A stretch of DNA of 64,000 nucleotides from Variovorax paradoxus (lineage in GTDB: Bacteria; Pseudomonadota; Gammaproteobacteria; Burkholderiales; Burkholderiaceae_C): assembly GCF_030811855.1 (NCBI RefSeq), contig NZ_JAUSRN010000001.1, positions 1 through 64,000 on the forward strand, given 5' to 3'. Both the position numbers and the translations under genes were made by a program. Below the pieces are notes generated by a model. It was not told where the DNA came from, did not search any database, and saw only the letters and a program-made list of their open reading frames with translations. Positions 51,410-60,863 of this stretch are shown here, piece after piece; position 1 is the stretch's first letter; the number at the start of each line of letters is the position of its first letter.

Positions 51410-54400
51410 TCACTGTGACACGACCGCAATCCCCTTGAACTGCCCCGCCTTCGCATGCTTGTCGGGCCGGGGATAGCGCTGCGGCGAGAAGCGGTGCAGC
51501 AGGTGCGCCTCGCGCTCGGTGGCAAGCACAAGGTTGGCCAGCTTCACATGCCCGAAGCCGCGGATCGAGAGCGGCAGCGCCGCGAGTTGCGCGGCGAGCT
51601 GCTGGTTGGCGCAGGAGAGATCGGCAGTCAACTCATCGAGCCGCTGGTCGAACTGGGCGATGAGTGCGCGCTCCATCCGGCGCTCCTGCGTGTAGCCGAA
51701 CAGGTCGAAGCCCGTGCCGCGCAGGCGCTTGCCGTGCGCCAGCCACTTCATCGCCGGCAGCATCCACGCGCCCAGGCGGATCTTGGCGGGCGCCCGACCG
51801 TGCGCGGCGCGAGAGAGCAGCGGCGGCGCCATGTGGAATTCGAGCTTGAGGTCGCCTTCGAACTGGTCCTTGAGGTTCTGCAGGAACGCGCCGTCGGTGT
51901 AGAGGCGCGCGACCTCGTACTCATCTTTGTAGCTCATGAGCTTCAACAGGCTGCGCGCCGCGTTGCGTGTGAAGGGCAGGCTCGCGTCGCCGCCCGGCAG
52001 CGCAGACTCGGCCGCCTGCAGCGCGCGGATGCGCTGCTCGAAGCGCGCAGCCCATGCGGCGTTCTGGTAGCCAGTGAGATGGCGGCGCGCATCGGCGACG
52101 AGCGCGTCCAGCGGCCGCTCGTCGGCCTGCTGCGCCTGCGGGTCCATCGGCGTCGCTCGCAGTTGGTCGAGCGCCGCAGGGGCGCCCGCTGCAAGCCGGC
52201 CCAGCGAGAACGCCGACTGGTTGGCGGCCACGGCCACGCCGTTGAGTTCGATCGCATGCATCAGCGCCTCCAGGCTCAGCGGCACGAGGCCGCGCTGCCA
52301 GGCATAGCCGGTCGCGACGATGTTCGCGGCCAGCGTGTCGCCGAGGAACTCTTCGGCCAGGCTCTGTGCGTCGAAGGTCTCGACCTGTTCCTCGCCCGCG
52401 ACGAAGCGCATCTTCTCGAGCAGCAGGTCCACATGCAGCTCGGCATCGGGGTTGCGCAGGGACTCGGCCACCGGAATCTCGTGGATGTTCGCGAGCACGC
52501 GCGTGCGCCCGTGCCGCACGGTCTGCAGCGCGTCGGACGAGGCGCCCACCACCACGTCGCACGCGAGGATGGCGTCGGCCTGCTGCGTGTCGATGCGCAC
52601 CTGGTTCAGTCGCTCTGGTGTGTCGGCCAGCCGCACGAAACTCAGCACCGAGCCGCCCTTTTGCGCGAAGCCCATGAAATCGAGCACGCTGGCCGCCTTG
52701 CCTTCGAGGTGCGCGGCCATCGCGATGACCGCGCCGACCGTCACCACGCCGGTGCCGCCCACGCCGGTCACCAGCAGGTCGTACGGGCCGGTCCACGCGT
52801 GCGGCGCCGGATGCGGCAGTGCGGCCACGCGGTGCAGGAAGGCATCGCGCCCGGCCGCGAGCGCCCCGCTCTTGCGGCGCAGCTTGCCGCCGCTGACGCC
52901 CACGAAGCTGGGGCAGAAGCCCTTGGCGCAGGAGTAGTCCTTGTTGCAGCTGGTCTGGTCGATCTTGCGCTTGCGGCCCATGGACGTCTCGTGCGGCAGC
53001 ACCGCCACGCAGTTGCTCTGCACGGTGCAGTCGCCGCAGCCTTCGCACACGGCCTCGTTGATGAACAGGCGCTTGGGCGGATCGGCCAGCTCGCCCTTCT
53101 TGCGTCGGCGGCGCTTCTCGGCGGCGCAGGTCTGCTCGTAGATCAGCACGGTCACGCCGGGCATTTCGCGCAGGCGCCGCTGCACCTCGTCGAGCGCGGC
53201 GCGGTCGTGGAACTCGGTGCCGTGCGGAAAGCGGTTCTTGATGGCGTCGTACTTGCCGATGGCGTCGCTCACGACAACCACCTTGGTGACGCCTTCCGAC
53301 TCCACCTGCCGCGCGATCGCGTCCACGCTGATGACCCCGTCCACCGGCTGCCCGCCGGTCATCGCGACCGCGTCGTTGAACAAGATTTTGTAGGTGAGCG
53401 TGGCCTTGGCGGCGACGGCCTGGCGGATCGCCAGGTAGCCCGAGTGGTAGTAGGTGCCGTCGCCTAGGTTCTGGAAAACATGTGGCGTCTTCGTGAACAT
53501 CGCGTGCGAAATCCAGTCGACACCCTCGCCGCCCATCTGGATGAGGCCCGCGGTGCTGCGGTCCATCCAGTTGGCCATGAAGTGGCAGCCGATGCCCGCG
53601 CGCGCGGTCGATCCCTCGGGCACCTTGGTGCTGGTGTTGTGCGGGCAGCCGGCGCAGAAATACGGCAGGCGCTTGACGGCATCGCTCGCATTGCCCAGCA
53701 GCTCGGGCGGCGTGAAGTCGCGCACATGCTGCAGATGGTCGCCCAGTTCGTGGTTGTCGGGAAAGTGCACGGCCAGCCAGTGCGCGACCAGTTCGATGAG
53801 GCGCGAAGGGCGCAGCTCCCCCAGGGCCGACACCAGCGGCAGGCCCGCGCGATCGTGCTTGCCCACGAGCACGGGGCGCGCATCGGCGGGCGCGTTGTAG
53901 AAGATGTCGCGCAGCTGTGTCTCAACCACCGCCCCCTTCTCTTCCACGACGAGGATCTCTTCGAGCCCACGCGCGAAGTCCTTGATACGCGTCTGCTCGA
54001 CCGGAAAGCTCAGCCCCACCTTGTAGAGCCGCACGCCGGCGCGCGCGAGCTGCGCGGGCGAGAGTTCCAGGCGCCGCAGCACCTCCATCAGGTCGTGGTG
54101 CGCCTTGCCGCAGGTGACGATGCCCACCTTGGCGTGCCGGCTCACGATGACGTGGCGGTCGATGCTGTTGCGCTGCGTGAATGCGGCCACGGCCGCGAGC
54201 TTGTCCTCCAGCCGCGATTCGATGCGCAGCGACGGCAGGTCGGGCCATCGGTAGTGCAATCCGTCCGCCGGCGGGCGGTGACCGGTGGCGGCGCGCACGG
54301 CATCGGCGTCTTCCCAGGCGGCAACGCGCGCGTTCACCGCGTCGAGGTCCACGGTGCCGGCGCTCTCGACGATCTCGGACAGCGCCGCCATGCCGACCCA

Positions 54401-55012
54401 CGCGCCCGAATAGCGCGAGAGCTCGTAGCCGTACAGGCCGAACTCCAGGTACTCGGCCACGCTCGCGGGCTGCATCACGGGCATGCGCCATGCCATGAAG
54501 GCGTGGTCGCTCTGGTGCGGCATCGACGACGACACGCAGCCGTGGTCGTCGCCAGCCACCACCAACACGCCGCCGCGCGGCGACGAGCCGTAGGCATTGC
54601 CGTGCTTGAGCGCGTCGCCCGCGCGGTCCACGCCCGGCCCCTTGCCGTACCACATCGCATAGACGCCGTCGACCGTGCGCTCGGGGTCGGACTCCACGCG
54701 CTGCGTGCCGAGCACCTGCGTGGCCGCGAGCTCCTCGTTTACCGCGGGCACGAAGCGGATGCCGGTCTTCTTGAAGCGTTCGCCGGCTTTCCAGATGGCC
54801 TGATCGACCATGCCCAGTGGCGAGCCGCGGTATCCGCTGACGAAGCCCTGCGTGTGCAGGCCGCGCGCCGCGTCGCGCTGTTTCTGCATCGCCAGGATGC
54901 GGATCAGCGCCTGCGTGCCGGTGAGGAAGACTGCGCCGGCATCGGCCCAAAGGTTGTCGGAAAGCTGGTAGTCGGGCCGCCGGAGCGCGGTCGTCTTGTG
55001 GGGTGCGTTCAT
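51410..55012 (-). CDS. fused indolepyruvate ferredoxin oxidoreductase (IorAB type)
   Basis: A 1200-residue 2-oxoacid:ferredoxin oxidoreductase fusion typical of Burkholderiales. The N-terminal pyrimidine-binding part includes GFVSGYRGSPLGMVD; the TPP domain includes HVFQNLGDGTYYHSGYL and LFNDAVAMTGGQPVDG; the cluster region has CEGCGDCTVQSNC and CNKDYSCAKGFCPSF; the C-terminal gamma-type domain begins TGVGGTGVVTVG near residue 770. It oxidatively decarboxylates aryl- or branched 2-oxo acids to acyl-CoA in aromatic or branched amino-acid breakdown. It faces an Lrp gene across 92 bases. Confidence 0.95.
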   Translation of the reverse strand: MNAPHKTTALRRPDYQLSDNLWADAGAVFLTGTQALIRILAMQKQRDAARGLHTQGFVSGYRGSPLGMVDQAIWKAGERFKKTGIRFVPAVNEELAATQVLGTQRVESDPERTVDGVYAMWYGKGPGVDRAGDALKHGNAYGSSPRGGVLVVAGDDHGCVSSSMPHQSDHAFMAWRMPVMQPASVAEYLEFGLYGYELSRYSGAWVGMAALSEIVESAGTVDLDAVNARVAAWEDADAVRAATGHRPPADGLHYRWPDLPSLRIESRLEDKLAAVAAFTQRNSIDRHVIVSRHAKVGIVTCGKAHHDLMEVLRRLELSPAQLARAGVRLYKVGLSFPVEQTRIKDFARGLEEILVVEEKGAVVETQLRDIFYNAPADARPVLVGKHDRAGLPLVSALGELRPSRLIELVAHWLAVHFPDNHELGDHLQHVRDFTPPELLGNASDAVKRLPYFCAGCPHNTSTKVPEGSTARAGIGCHFMANWMDRSTAGLIQMGGEGVDWISHAMFTKTPHVFQNLGDGTYYHSGYLAIRQAVAAKATLTYKILFNDAVAMTGGQPVDGVISVDAIARQVESEGVTKVVVVSDAIGKYDAIKNRFPHGTEFHDRAALDEVQRRLREMPGVTVLIYEQTCAAEKRRRRKKGELADPPKRLFINEAVCEGCGDCTVQSNCVAVLPHETSMGRKRKIDQTSCNKDYSCAKGFCPSFVGVSGGKLRRKSGALAAGRDAFLHRVAALPHPAPHAWTGPYDLLVTGVGGTGVVTVGAVIAMAAHLEGKAASVLDFMGFAQKGGSVLSFVRLADTPERLNQVRIDTQQADAILACDVVVGASSDALQTVRHGRTRVLANIHEIPVAESLRNPDAELHVDLLLEKMRFVAGEEQVETFDAQSLAEEFLGDTLAANIVATGYAWQRGLVPLSLEALMHAIELNGVAVAANQSAFSLGRLAAGAPAALDQLRATPMDPQAQQADERPLDALVADARRHLTGYQNAAWAARFEQRIRALQAAESALPGGDASLPFTRNAARSLLKLMSYKDEYEVARLYTDGAFLQNLKDQFEGDLKLEFHMAPPLLSRAAHGRAPAKIRLGAWMLPAMKWLAHGKRLRGTGFDLFGYTQERRMERALIAQFDQRLDELTADLSCANQQLAAQLAALPLSIRGFGHVKLANLVLATEREAHLLHRFSPQRYPRPDKHAKAGQFKGIAVVSQ

Positions 55013-55104
55013 GCCCGGAATTGTTCCGCCGCCCCCCGAGTAAGTGTTTCTTCAATACACTCGCGCAGACCCTTGTTTGAAGAAGAATCCTCTCGGAAAC
55101 CTCT
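55013..55104. promoter_or_regulatory. divergent Lrp operator candidate
   Basis: Inverted arms TTCTTCAA (55048-55055) and TTGAAGAA (55077-55084) face each other across 21 bases in the intergenic region. They are well placed for binding by the divergent Lrp protein to control both genes. Confidence 0.55.
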
Positions 55105-55623
55105 ATGAACGTTGATTCTGTTTCTCTTGACGAGCATTGCCTCAAGATTCTTTCTGCACTGCAGCACGACGGGCGGCAAACCGTGCAGCAGATTTCCGAG
55201 GCCGTCGGGCTCTCGCCCACGCCCTGCTGGAAGCGCATCAAGGAGATGGAGGCCGCCGGCGTGATCCGCGGCTACACCACGCGGGTCGACCCTGAACTGG
55301 TGGGCCTGCACGTCTCGGCCGTGGCCGAGGTGAACCTCGACCGCCACAGCGAGGCGATGGTGCAGCGCTTCGAGGAGGTGGTGGCCGCGAGCCCGCAGAT
55401 CATCCGCTGCGTGTCGGCCACTGGGCCCGCGGACTACATCCTCCACGTGACCGTGCCGGACATGAAGCACTACGAGCGCTTCCTGCACGAGGTGCTCTTC
55501 AGCCTGCCGGGCGTGACGCACGTGCGCTCGAGCATCGTCCTGCGCGAGATCAAGTCGGAGGTGGCGCTGCCGCTCGGCCACCTGCTCGGCGCGAAGACGG
55601 GGCCGTCGCCTTCGCGGCGCTAG
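55105..55623 (+). CDS. Lrp/AsnC-family regulator
   Basis: Lrp/AsnC protein of 172 residues. Winged helix-turn-helix: LDEHCLKILSALQHDGRQTVQQISEAVGLSPTPCWKRI in adjoining blocks, then the RAM ligand-binding domain from VIRGYTTRVDPELVGL to TGPADYILHVTVPDM and THVRSSIVLREIK. It is divergent from the IorAB-type gene and should sense an amino acid to control it. Confidence 0.95.
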   Translation: MNVDSVSLDEHCLKILSALQHDGRQTVQQISEAVGLSPTPCWKRIKEMEAAGVIRGYTTRVDPELVGLHVSAVAEVNLDRHSEAMVQRFEEVVAASPQIIRCVSATGPADYILHVTVPDMKHYERFLHEVLFSLPGVTHVRSSIVLREIKSEVALPLGHLLGAKTGPSPSRR

Positions 55624-55731
55624 GAGGCGTGCTCGCCCGGCGGGCCGTTACCGCCCCCCAACGAATTCGAAACCCAACGCGCTCAGCAGCCGGCTTGGTT
55701 CCGACCGCCGCAGCGGTCCGGTCGATGGAGT

Positions 55732-57041
55732 TCACTCCATAGCTGAGTCATTCTCGGTGTCGTCGAGAGTCACGGCCAGCCGAAGCACCTGCCCGGTCAG
55801 AAACTGTGCGCGCGGGCCGGTCACGTAGTCGAGCAGCGGCATGCAGGCCTGCGGTGCCAACCCTTGCGGCAGTTCCAGCGCATTCATGCGCAGCCCATGG
55901 GCGCCCCATTCAGCGGCCAGCGTGGCCACCAGCATCCGGGCGGCATCGGCATCGCCGGCCAGTTGCCAGCCAATCTCCGATTCGGGCGCAGGCAGCAACA
56001 GCGTGAGGCTGGCCAGTGCGACGTGGCCCGAACGAAAGCAGCGAGCCGCATCGAGCACGGCATCCAGCCGCGTGCCGGGCTGCGCATCCAGCGCGCGAGC
56101 GTCGATGACAGCCGGATAGCCTGCGCGGTGGAGGTTGCCTGCATGCGCGCGCACCCACACGCCCAGTGCTGCATGCCAGGCCGGCTCGCGCACGGATTCG
56201 AGATGCGGACGCAAGGGTGTATCGAATGGAAGGGACGAATGCTCGCAAGCCGGTAGCGGCTGGCTTCCTCCGCACACACGGACGAGCCGCCGTCGAGCAC
56301 CAGCATTTGTCCGGTGAGCACACGCGCGCCGGGACTGGCCAAGAAGCACAACGCTTGCGCCATGTCCTCGGGCTCGGCCATCCGGCCCAGCGGAATTTTC
56401 GACACCGCCTGCGCAGGGTCCAACCGCCCGCCTTCTATCAGGCGCTTCACGAGTTCGGTCCGCACGAAGCCCGGCGCCAGCGTCGTCACGGTCCAGTCGG
56501 GCCGGGCTTGCGCCAACGCGCGGCTCTGCCCGATCAGTCCGGCCTTGCTGGGGCTGTAGAGACCGCGCCACGGAATCGCGCGCAGGCCTGCGCCGGAAGC
56601 CACATTGACGATGCGCGCGCCGGGGCGCAGATGCGGCGCACAGGCCTGCACCATCCGCGCCGGCGCGGCCAGGTTGAGCGCAAGAAGGCGAGCCGCCGTG
56701 CCGTCATCGTGTCCCGACGTGGCCTCGGCACCACCGGCCGACAGGCCCGCGTTGTTGATCAATGCATCGAGCGGCGGAACCTCGTGACCCAGACGCTCGA
56801 TCCGCGCCGCATCCGTCAGGTCGGCCACGAGGCTCATCGGTGGCTCGGCATCGGCCGGCCAGGCGGCCTCGAGACGTCGCAGCGCACCCGCATCGACATC
56901 GACCAGCACGCAGCGCCATCCCGCACGGGCAAGGGCCAACGCCGTGGCACGGCCGATGCCCGCACCGGCGCCGGTGAGCAGCACGGTGTGCGGCCCGGCC
57001 AGAGGAAGCTCACGAGGCGCGCGCGACGAATCGGTCGTCAT
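55732..57041 (-). pseudogene. two-domain SDR protein split by a TG-repeat frameshift
   Basis: The first domain (MTTDSSRAP to about 56275) is a classical short-chain dehydrogenase: TGAGAGIGRATALALA, NNAGLSAGG, the catalytic YSPSKAG and GQMLVLDGGSSV. At a GTGTGTG run (plus strand 56273-56279) the frame must shift to continue GGSQPLPACEHSSLP and a degenerate second SDR-like domain (LLLPAPESEIGW, MLVATLAAEWGAHGLRMNAL, QFLTGQVLRLAV) ending at 55732. Removing one TG unit restores one protein of about 435 residues. Without it, the first domain runs on into nonsense to 55884. Slippage, a recent mutation or a sequencing error could explain it. Confidence 0.65.
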
Positions 57042-57055
57042 GCAATCGGGCGACT

Positions 57056-57601
57056 TCAGGCGCCGCGCACGTGGCTCAACAGCGCGTACACGGCGTCGTC
57101 CGGCGCTGCCCTGCCGACCGGCTGGCGCACGCCGAACAGCGCGGCGTCGTCTTGCGTCAGCTCTGGCCGTATGCGCTCCTCGATCCAGTCGTAGACCACG
57201 GTACGCGAGGCCACGCGCCACTCGACGCCGCGACGCTCGAAACGGTCCACGTAACGGCCGCAAAGGAAGGTCTCGCAATCCGGCTGCGCAGCCGTCGCCT
57301 GCAGTGCGAAGAAGCTGCTTTCCACCGCAGCAACCTCGCCATGCAGCTCGATCAGCACGTTGGTTATCTGGTGGACGCGGCGTCCGCCCTGCCGCAGCCG
57401 GCCCAATGCCTGAGTGATGAAACCGGCGGCGCTACCGTTCCACGCGCCGTGGCAATCCGTGGCGTCCTCCCAGTAGGCCGAACGCAAGGCAGCCTCGTCG
57501 CAGCGGTCGATGCCCCGGCAATACCGCAGCAGGCAGTCGCGGATCGCTTCGCGGTCCAGCAGCGATTGCAAGCCCGCCGACATCGGCTCGGGTGTGCTCA
57601 T
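57056..57601 (-). CDS. SnoaL/NTF2-like protein
   Basis: SnoaL_4-type NTF2-fold protein of 181 residues. It starts LQSLLDREAIRDCLLRYCRGIDRCDEAAL in adjoining blocks, the signature of this group, followed by strands VHQITNVLIELHGEVA and WRVASRTVVYDWIE. Such proteins are small hydrolase, isomerase or dehydratase-like enzymes or accessory subunits of ring-hydroxylating dioxygenases. Its ATG overlaps the VOC stop (ATGA), and the SDR starts 14 bases downstream. Confidence 0.88.
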   Translation of the reverse strand: MSTPEPMSAGLQSLLDREAIRDCLLRYCRGIDRCDEAALRSAYWEDATDCHGAWNGSAAGFITQALGRLRQGGRRVHQITNVLIELHGEVAAVESSFFALQATAAQPDCETFLCGRYVDRFERRGVEWRVASRTVVYDWIEERIRPELTQDDAALFGVRQPVGRAAPDDAVYALLSHVRGA

Positions 57602-57978
57602 TCAGCAGTGGGCGCGGCGCGCCGAAACAGCTGCACCAGGTTGCCCTCGGGATCGCGCAGTGACAGCACGGCCCCGTGGCCGCCCATGTCGCGCAGGCCC
57701 AGGACCTGCCCGCCGGCTGCGACGATGCGTTCCTGCGCGCCTTCGAAGTCGTCCACCTCCAGCACCATCACCAGCCCGCTGGTGGCGGGCGCCGCCTCTT
57801 CAAGGCATGCCAGGGCCACGTTGGTATTGCCCACGCCGTACTGGATCCAGCGGTCGCCATCGCGAAACTTCATCGGCAGGCCGAGGGCACCTTCGTAGAA
57901 GGCATGCAGGCTGGCCGGCTCCTTCGCCACGACGAACACGTTCTGCACCCGCTTGGGCGATGCAACGGCGCCGCTCAC
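57598..57978 (-). CDS. VOC-family protein
   Basis: Single vicinal-oxygen-chelate module of 126 residues from a GTG start that overlaps the SDR stop (GTGA). Motifs are VQNVFVVAKEPASLHAFYEGALGL in adjoining blocks, VMVLEVDDFEGA and the end VLSLRDPEGNLVQLFRR with a glutamate. Single-module members act as dimers, for example epimerases, glyoxalases or lyases. The metal ligands are only partly evident. Confidence 0.85.
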   Translation of the reverse strand: MSGAVASPKRVQNVFVVAKEPASLHAFYEGALGLPMKFRDGDRWIQYGVGNTNVALACLEEAAPATSGLVMVLEVDDFEGAQERIVAAGGQVLGLRDMGGHGAVLSLRDPEGNLVQLFRRAAPTAE

Positions 57979-58733
57979 AGCGATGTCTCCGAGGCGCCGC
58001 CGTCCAGGCGCAGCACGTCCGCGTTGAAGAAGCGCGAGCTGTCGCCAGCCAGGAAGCAGATGGCATCGGCGATGTCCTCCACCGTGCCCAGGCGGCCCAG
58101 CGGCGTGCGTGCGATGCGCCGGGCATCGAGCTCTGCGTTGCGATGCTTGGCCGTGCCCTCGGTAGGCACCGCACCGGGCGCGACCGCGTTCACGCGAATG
58201 TTGCGCGCGCCCAGGTCGGCGGCCGATGCCCGGGTGATGCCTAGCACGCCGGCCTTGATGCCGCTGTAGACCACCGATCGCATGGGCGACTTGAAGGCTG
58301 CGATCGAGGCCACGTTGATGATCGAGCCGCCGCGTTCCGGGTCCATGGCCTCGGCCGCCGCCTGGATGCCCCAGATCACCGACTTGAAGCCGATCTCCAC
58401 CATGCGGTCCATGACCTCGGGCGTGATCTCCGCCAGCGGCTGGTAGCGCACCCAGGCGGCGTTGTTGACCATGATGTCCAGCCGCCCCGCATCGCGCGTG
58501 AACTGCGCCACGGCTTCGCGCATGCCTTCGCGCGTCGACACATCGCTGGGCAGCCCGATGGCCTGGCCGCCCAGCGCGCGGATCTCGGCCACGGCCTCCT
58601 CCACGAACTCGGGCTTCAGGTCGTTGATGCCGACCGTGGCGCCCAAGCGAGCCATGGCGCGTGCGGTGGCGCGGCCGATGCCGTGGCCGGCGCCGCTGAT
58701 GAAGGCCGCTCGGCCTGAAAGAGACGGGGTCAT
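57975..58733 (-). CDS. short-chain dehydrogenase/reductase (FabG-like)
   Basis: Classical SDR of 252 residues. NAD(P) site ISGAGHGIGRATARA near residue 13, structural NNAAWVR, catalytic serine in INVASIAAFKS, YSGIKAG (tyrosine and lysine), and C-terminal DVLRLDGGAS. Its ATG overlaps the acyl-CoA synthetase stop as ATGA. It probably oxidises a 3-hydroxyacyl-CoA or a ring alcohol in the pathway. Confidence 0.95.
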   Translation of the reverse strand: MTPSLSGRAAFISGAGHGIGRATARAMARLGATVGINDLKPEFVEEAVAEIRALGGQAIGLPSDVSTREGMREAVAQFTRDAGRLDIMVNNAAWVRYQPLAEITPEVMDRMVEIGFKSVIWGIQAAAEAMDPERGGSIINVASIAAFKSPMRSVVYSGIKAGVLGITRASAADLGARNIRVNAVAPGAVPTEGTAKHRNAELDARRIARTPLGRLGTVEDIADAICFLAGDSSRFFNADVLRLDGGASETSL

Positions 58734-60862
58734 GGGTGGGCTTTCGTGAGGGGTTGCTCGGGCACCAGCAGGGCGTCCAGCGCATGCGCGCCCCGCCCCA
58801 GGTCCAGCACCGTCAGGGGGTTGATATCGATCTCGGACACGCTGTCGGCATGGCGCATGGCAAATCGCGACAGCGCCGCGATGGCCTTCGCCGCCGCCGG
58901 CACATCGGCTTTGGGCCGGCCGCGCGCGCCGTCGAGCAGCGCAAAGGCCCTGAGCGACTGCAGCATGGCGGTGGCCTGCGCCTCGTCGACAGGCGCCGGC
59001 TGCAGGGCCACGTCCTTGAAGATCTCGGCAAAGATGCCGCCCAGGCCGACCATCACCATCGGGCCGAACATCGGGTCCTTCTTGGTGCCCAGGATCAGCT
59101 CGACGCCGCCCTGCACCATCTGCGCGACGAGCACGCCGGCGATGCGCGCCTCGGGCGCCTTCTGCGCCACACGCGAGAGCAGGTTTGCGTACTCCTCGAG
59201 CAGCTGCGCTTCGGAGCGCACGCCGACGAACACGCCGCCGACCTCGGTCTTGTGGGCGATGTCGGGGGAGACGATCTTGAGCACCAGCGGAAAGCCCATC
59301 GTGCGCGCCGCGGCGAGCGCCTCGTCGCGGTTGGCGGCGATCGCTTCCCGCGGCACGGGCAGGCCGGCCTCCGCCAGCACGGCCTTGGCGCTCGCCTCGG
59401 TGGCGAAGGCCTCTACGGCCAGCGGCGCGCGCTCGATGGCCGGCGCCGCAGCCCGTGCGGCGTCGCGCGCACCGAAGCGCATCAGCGCCGCCACGGTCGC
59501 GCAGGCCGCATCGATGCCTTCGACCACGGGAAAGCCCATGGCATTGAGCGTGGCGCGCACGTCCTGCGGCGCGCGGGCACACAAAAGGATCAGTCGCGAA
59601 GGATGGTCCTTGCGCACCTGCTCCAGCGCGGCAAGAAACACATCGCGCAGCCGGGGCACATGAAAGGCATTGGCCGACTGCAGGATCAGCGCATCGCAGC
59701 TGGCATCGCGCGCCACGGCATCCAGCACCTGGGCCAGCACCTCGGGCCGGCTCGACACCTGCGCCGTCATGTCGACCGGGTTGGAGGGCGCGGCGAAGGG
59801 CACGATCGACAGGATGCGCTCCTGCGTCTGCGCGGCAAGCTTGGGCAGCGCCAGGCCTTGCGCGCTGGCCGCATCGGCCAAGAGCACGCCGAAACCGCCG
59901 GAAGCCGTGAGCACGGCCACGCGGTGGCCGCCGGGCACGCGCGCCGGACCGACGACGGACAGCGCATGGCCGACTTCGAGCAGTTGCTCGATGCTGGGTA
60001 CGCGGATGGCGCCGGCGTTGCGCAGCACGGCATCGAACACGGCATCGGAACAGGCCAGCGCGCCGGTGTGCGAGGCCGCAGCCTCGCTGCCGGCCTCCGA
60101 GACGCCGACCTTCAGAACCACCAGGGGTTTGCCCGCCTCGCGGGCCATGGCCATGGCCTGCGTCAGCTTCGCGCCGTCACGGCAGGTTTCCATGCAGCAC
60201 AGGATCACCGAGGTGCCCGGGTCCGCAGCGAGCGAGGCGATCGCATCGGCGATGTCCACGTCGCATTCGTTGCCCGTGGTCAGCATGCGGCTCACGCCCA
60301 AGCCGCGCTCGCCGGCCAGGCGCAGCGTGAAGCTGCCCAGGTTACCGCTCTGCGAGACGATGCCCACCGGGCCGGCCACGGGAAACGACGACTCCAGCGC
60401 CACCGAGAAGGTGGCGATGCTCTTGTCGGGCACGCCGATCGCGCCCAGGCAGTTGGGGCCGACCACGCGCATGCCGGTGGACCGCGCGACGTCGCCGATC
60501 TGGGCCTGCAGGCGACTGCCCTCCTCGCCCATCTCTGAAAACCCGGCCGACAGGATGACCGCGGCTTTCACGCCGCGCCGGGCGCAATCCTTCACCGCGT
60601 CGAGCACGCCCGCGGGCGGCACGGCGACCACGGCCAGCTCGGGCGCTTCGGGAACGTCGTCCAGGCTCGCGTAGGCTGGCAGCGACTGCACGAGGCCCGC
60701 CTTGCGGTTGATCGGGTAGATGCCGCCCGCGTACCCGTACTTCTGCAGGAACTGCAGGGGCCGGCCGCCGATCTTGGTGACGTCGTCCGACGCCCCGAAG
60801 ATGGCAATCGAGCGCGGCTTGAACAGCGCGTCCATGCCGCGCCCCACTTCCACGACCGGCAT
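58730..60862 (-). CDS. NDP-forming acyl-CoA synthetase (acetate-CoA ligase family)
   Basis: Fused alpha-beta NDP-forming acyl-CoA synthetase of 710 residues. The CoA-binding domain is ALFKPRSIAIFGASDDVTKIGG; the ligase CoA domains include the phosphohistidine-type SHTGALACSD near residue 265; the C-terminal ATP-grasp domain has FPLVLKIVSPDIAHKTEVGGV near 545 and DPMFGPMVMVGLGGIFAEI. It activates an organic acid with ATP and CoA, or runs in reverse to make ATP. It starts one base after the enoyl-CoA hydratase stop. Confidence 0.93.
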   Translation of the reverse strand: MPVVEVGRGMDALFKPRSIAIFGASDDVTKIGGRPLQFLQKYGYAGGIYPINRKAGLVQSLPAYASLDDVPEAPELAVVAVPPAGVLDAVKDCARRGVKAAVILSAGFSEMGEEGSRLQAQIGDVARSTGMRVVGPNCLGAIGVPDKSIATFSVALESSFPVAGPVGIVSQSGNLGSFTLRLAGERGLGVSRMLTTGNECDVDIADAIASLAADPGTSVILCCMETCRDGAKLTQAMAMAREAGKPLVVLKVGVSEAGSEAAASHTGALACSDAVFDAVLRNAGAIRVPSIEQLLEVGHALSVVGPARVPGGHRVAVLTASGGFGVLLADAASAQGLALPKLAAQTQERILSIVPFAAPSNPVDMTAQVSSRPEVLAQVLDAVARDASCDALILQSANAFHVPRLRDVFLAALEQVRKDHPSRLILLCARAPQDVRATLNAMGFPVVEGIDAACATVAALMRFGARDAARAAAPAIERAPLAVEAFATEASAKAVLAEAGLPVPREAIAANRDEALAAARTMGFPLVLKIVSPDIAHKTEVGGVFVGVRSEAQLLEEYANLLSRVAQKAPEARIAGVLVAQMVQGGVELILGTKKDPMFGPMVMVGLGGIFAEIFKDVALQPAPVDEAQATAMLQSLRAFALLDGARGRPKADVPAAAKAIAALSRFAMRHADSVSEIDINPLTVLDLGRGAHALDALLVPEQPLTKAHP

Positions 60863-60863
60863 C

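Noticed and set aside
50662..51531. A 289-codon minus-strand frame
   Set aside because: Antisense to the GAF gene with irregular composition; the plus-strand GAF reading has a recognisable fold pattern.
51455..53467. A 670-codon plus-strand frame
   Set aside because: It is antisense to the IorAB fusion, rich in arginine, histidine and glutamine, and shows no domain pattern.
58736..60538. A 600-codon plus-strand frame
   Set aside because: Antisense to the acyl-CoA synthetase, with histidine/arginine/glutamine bias.
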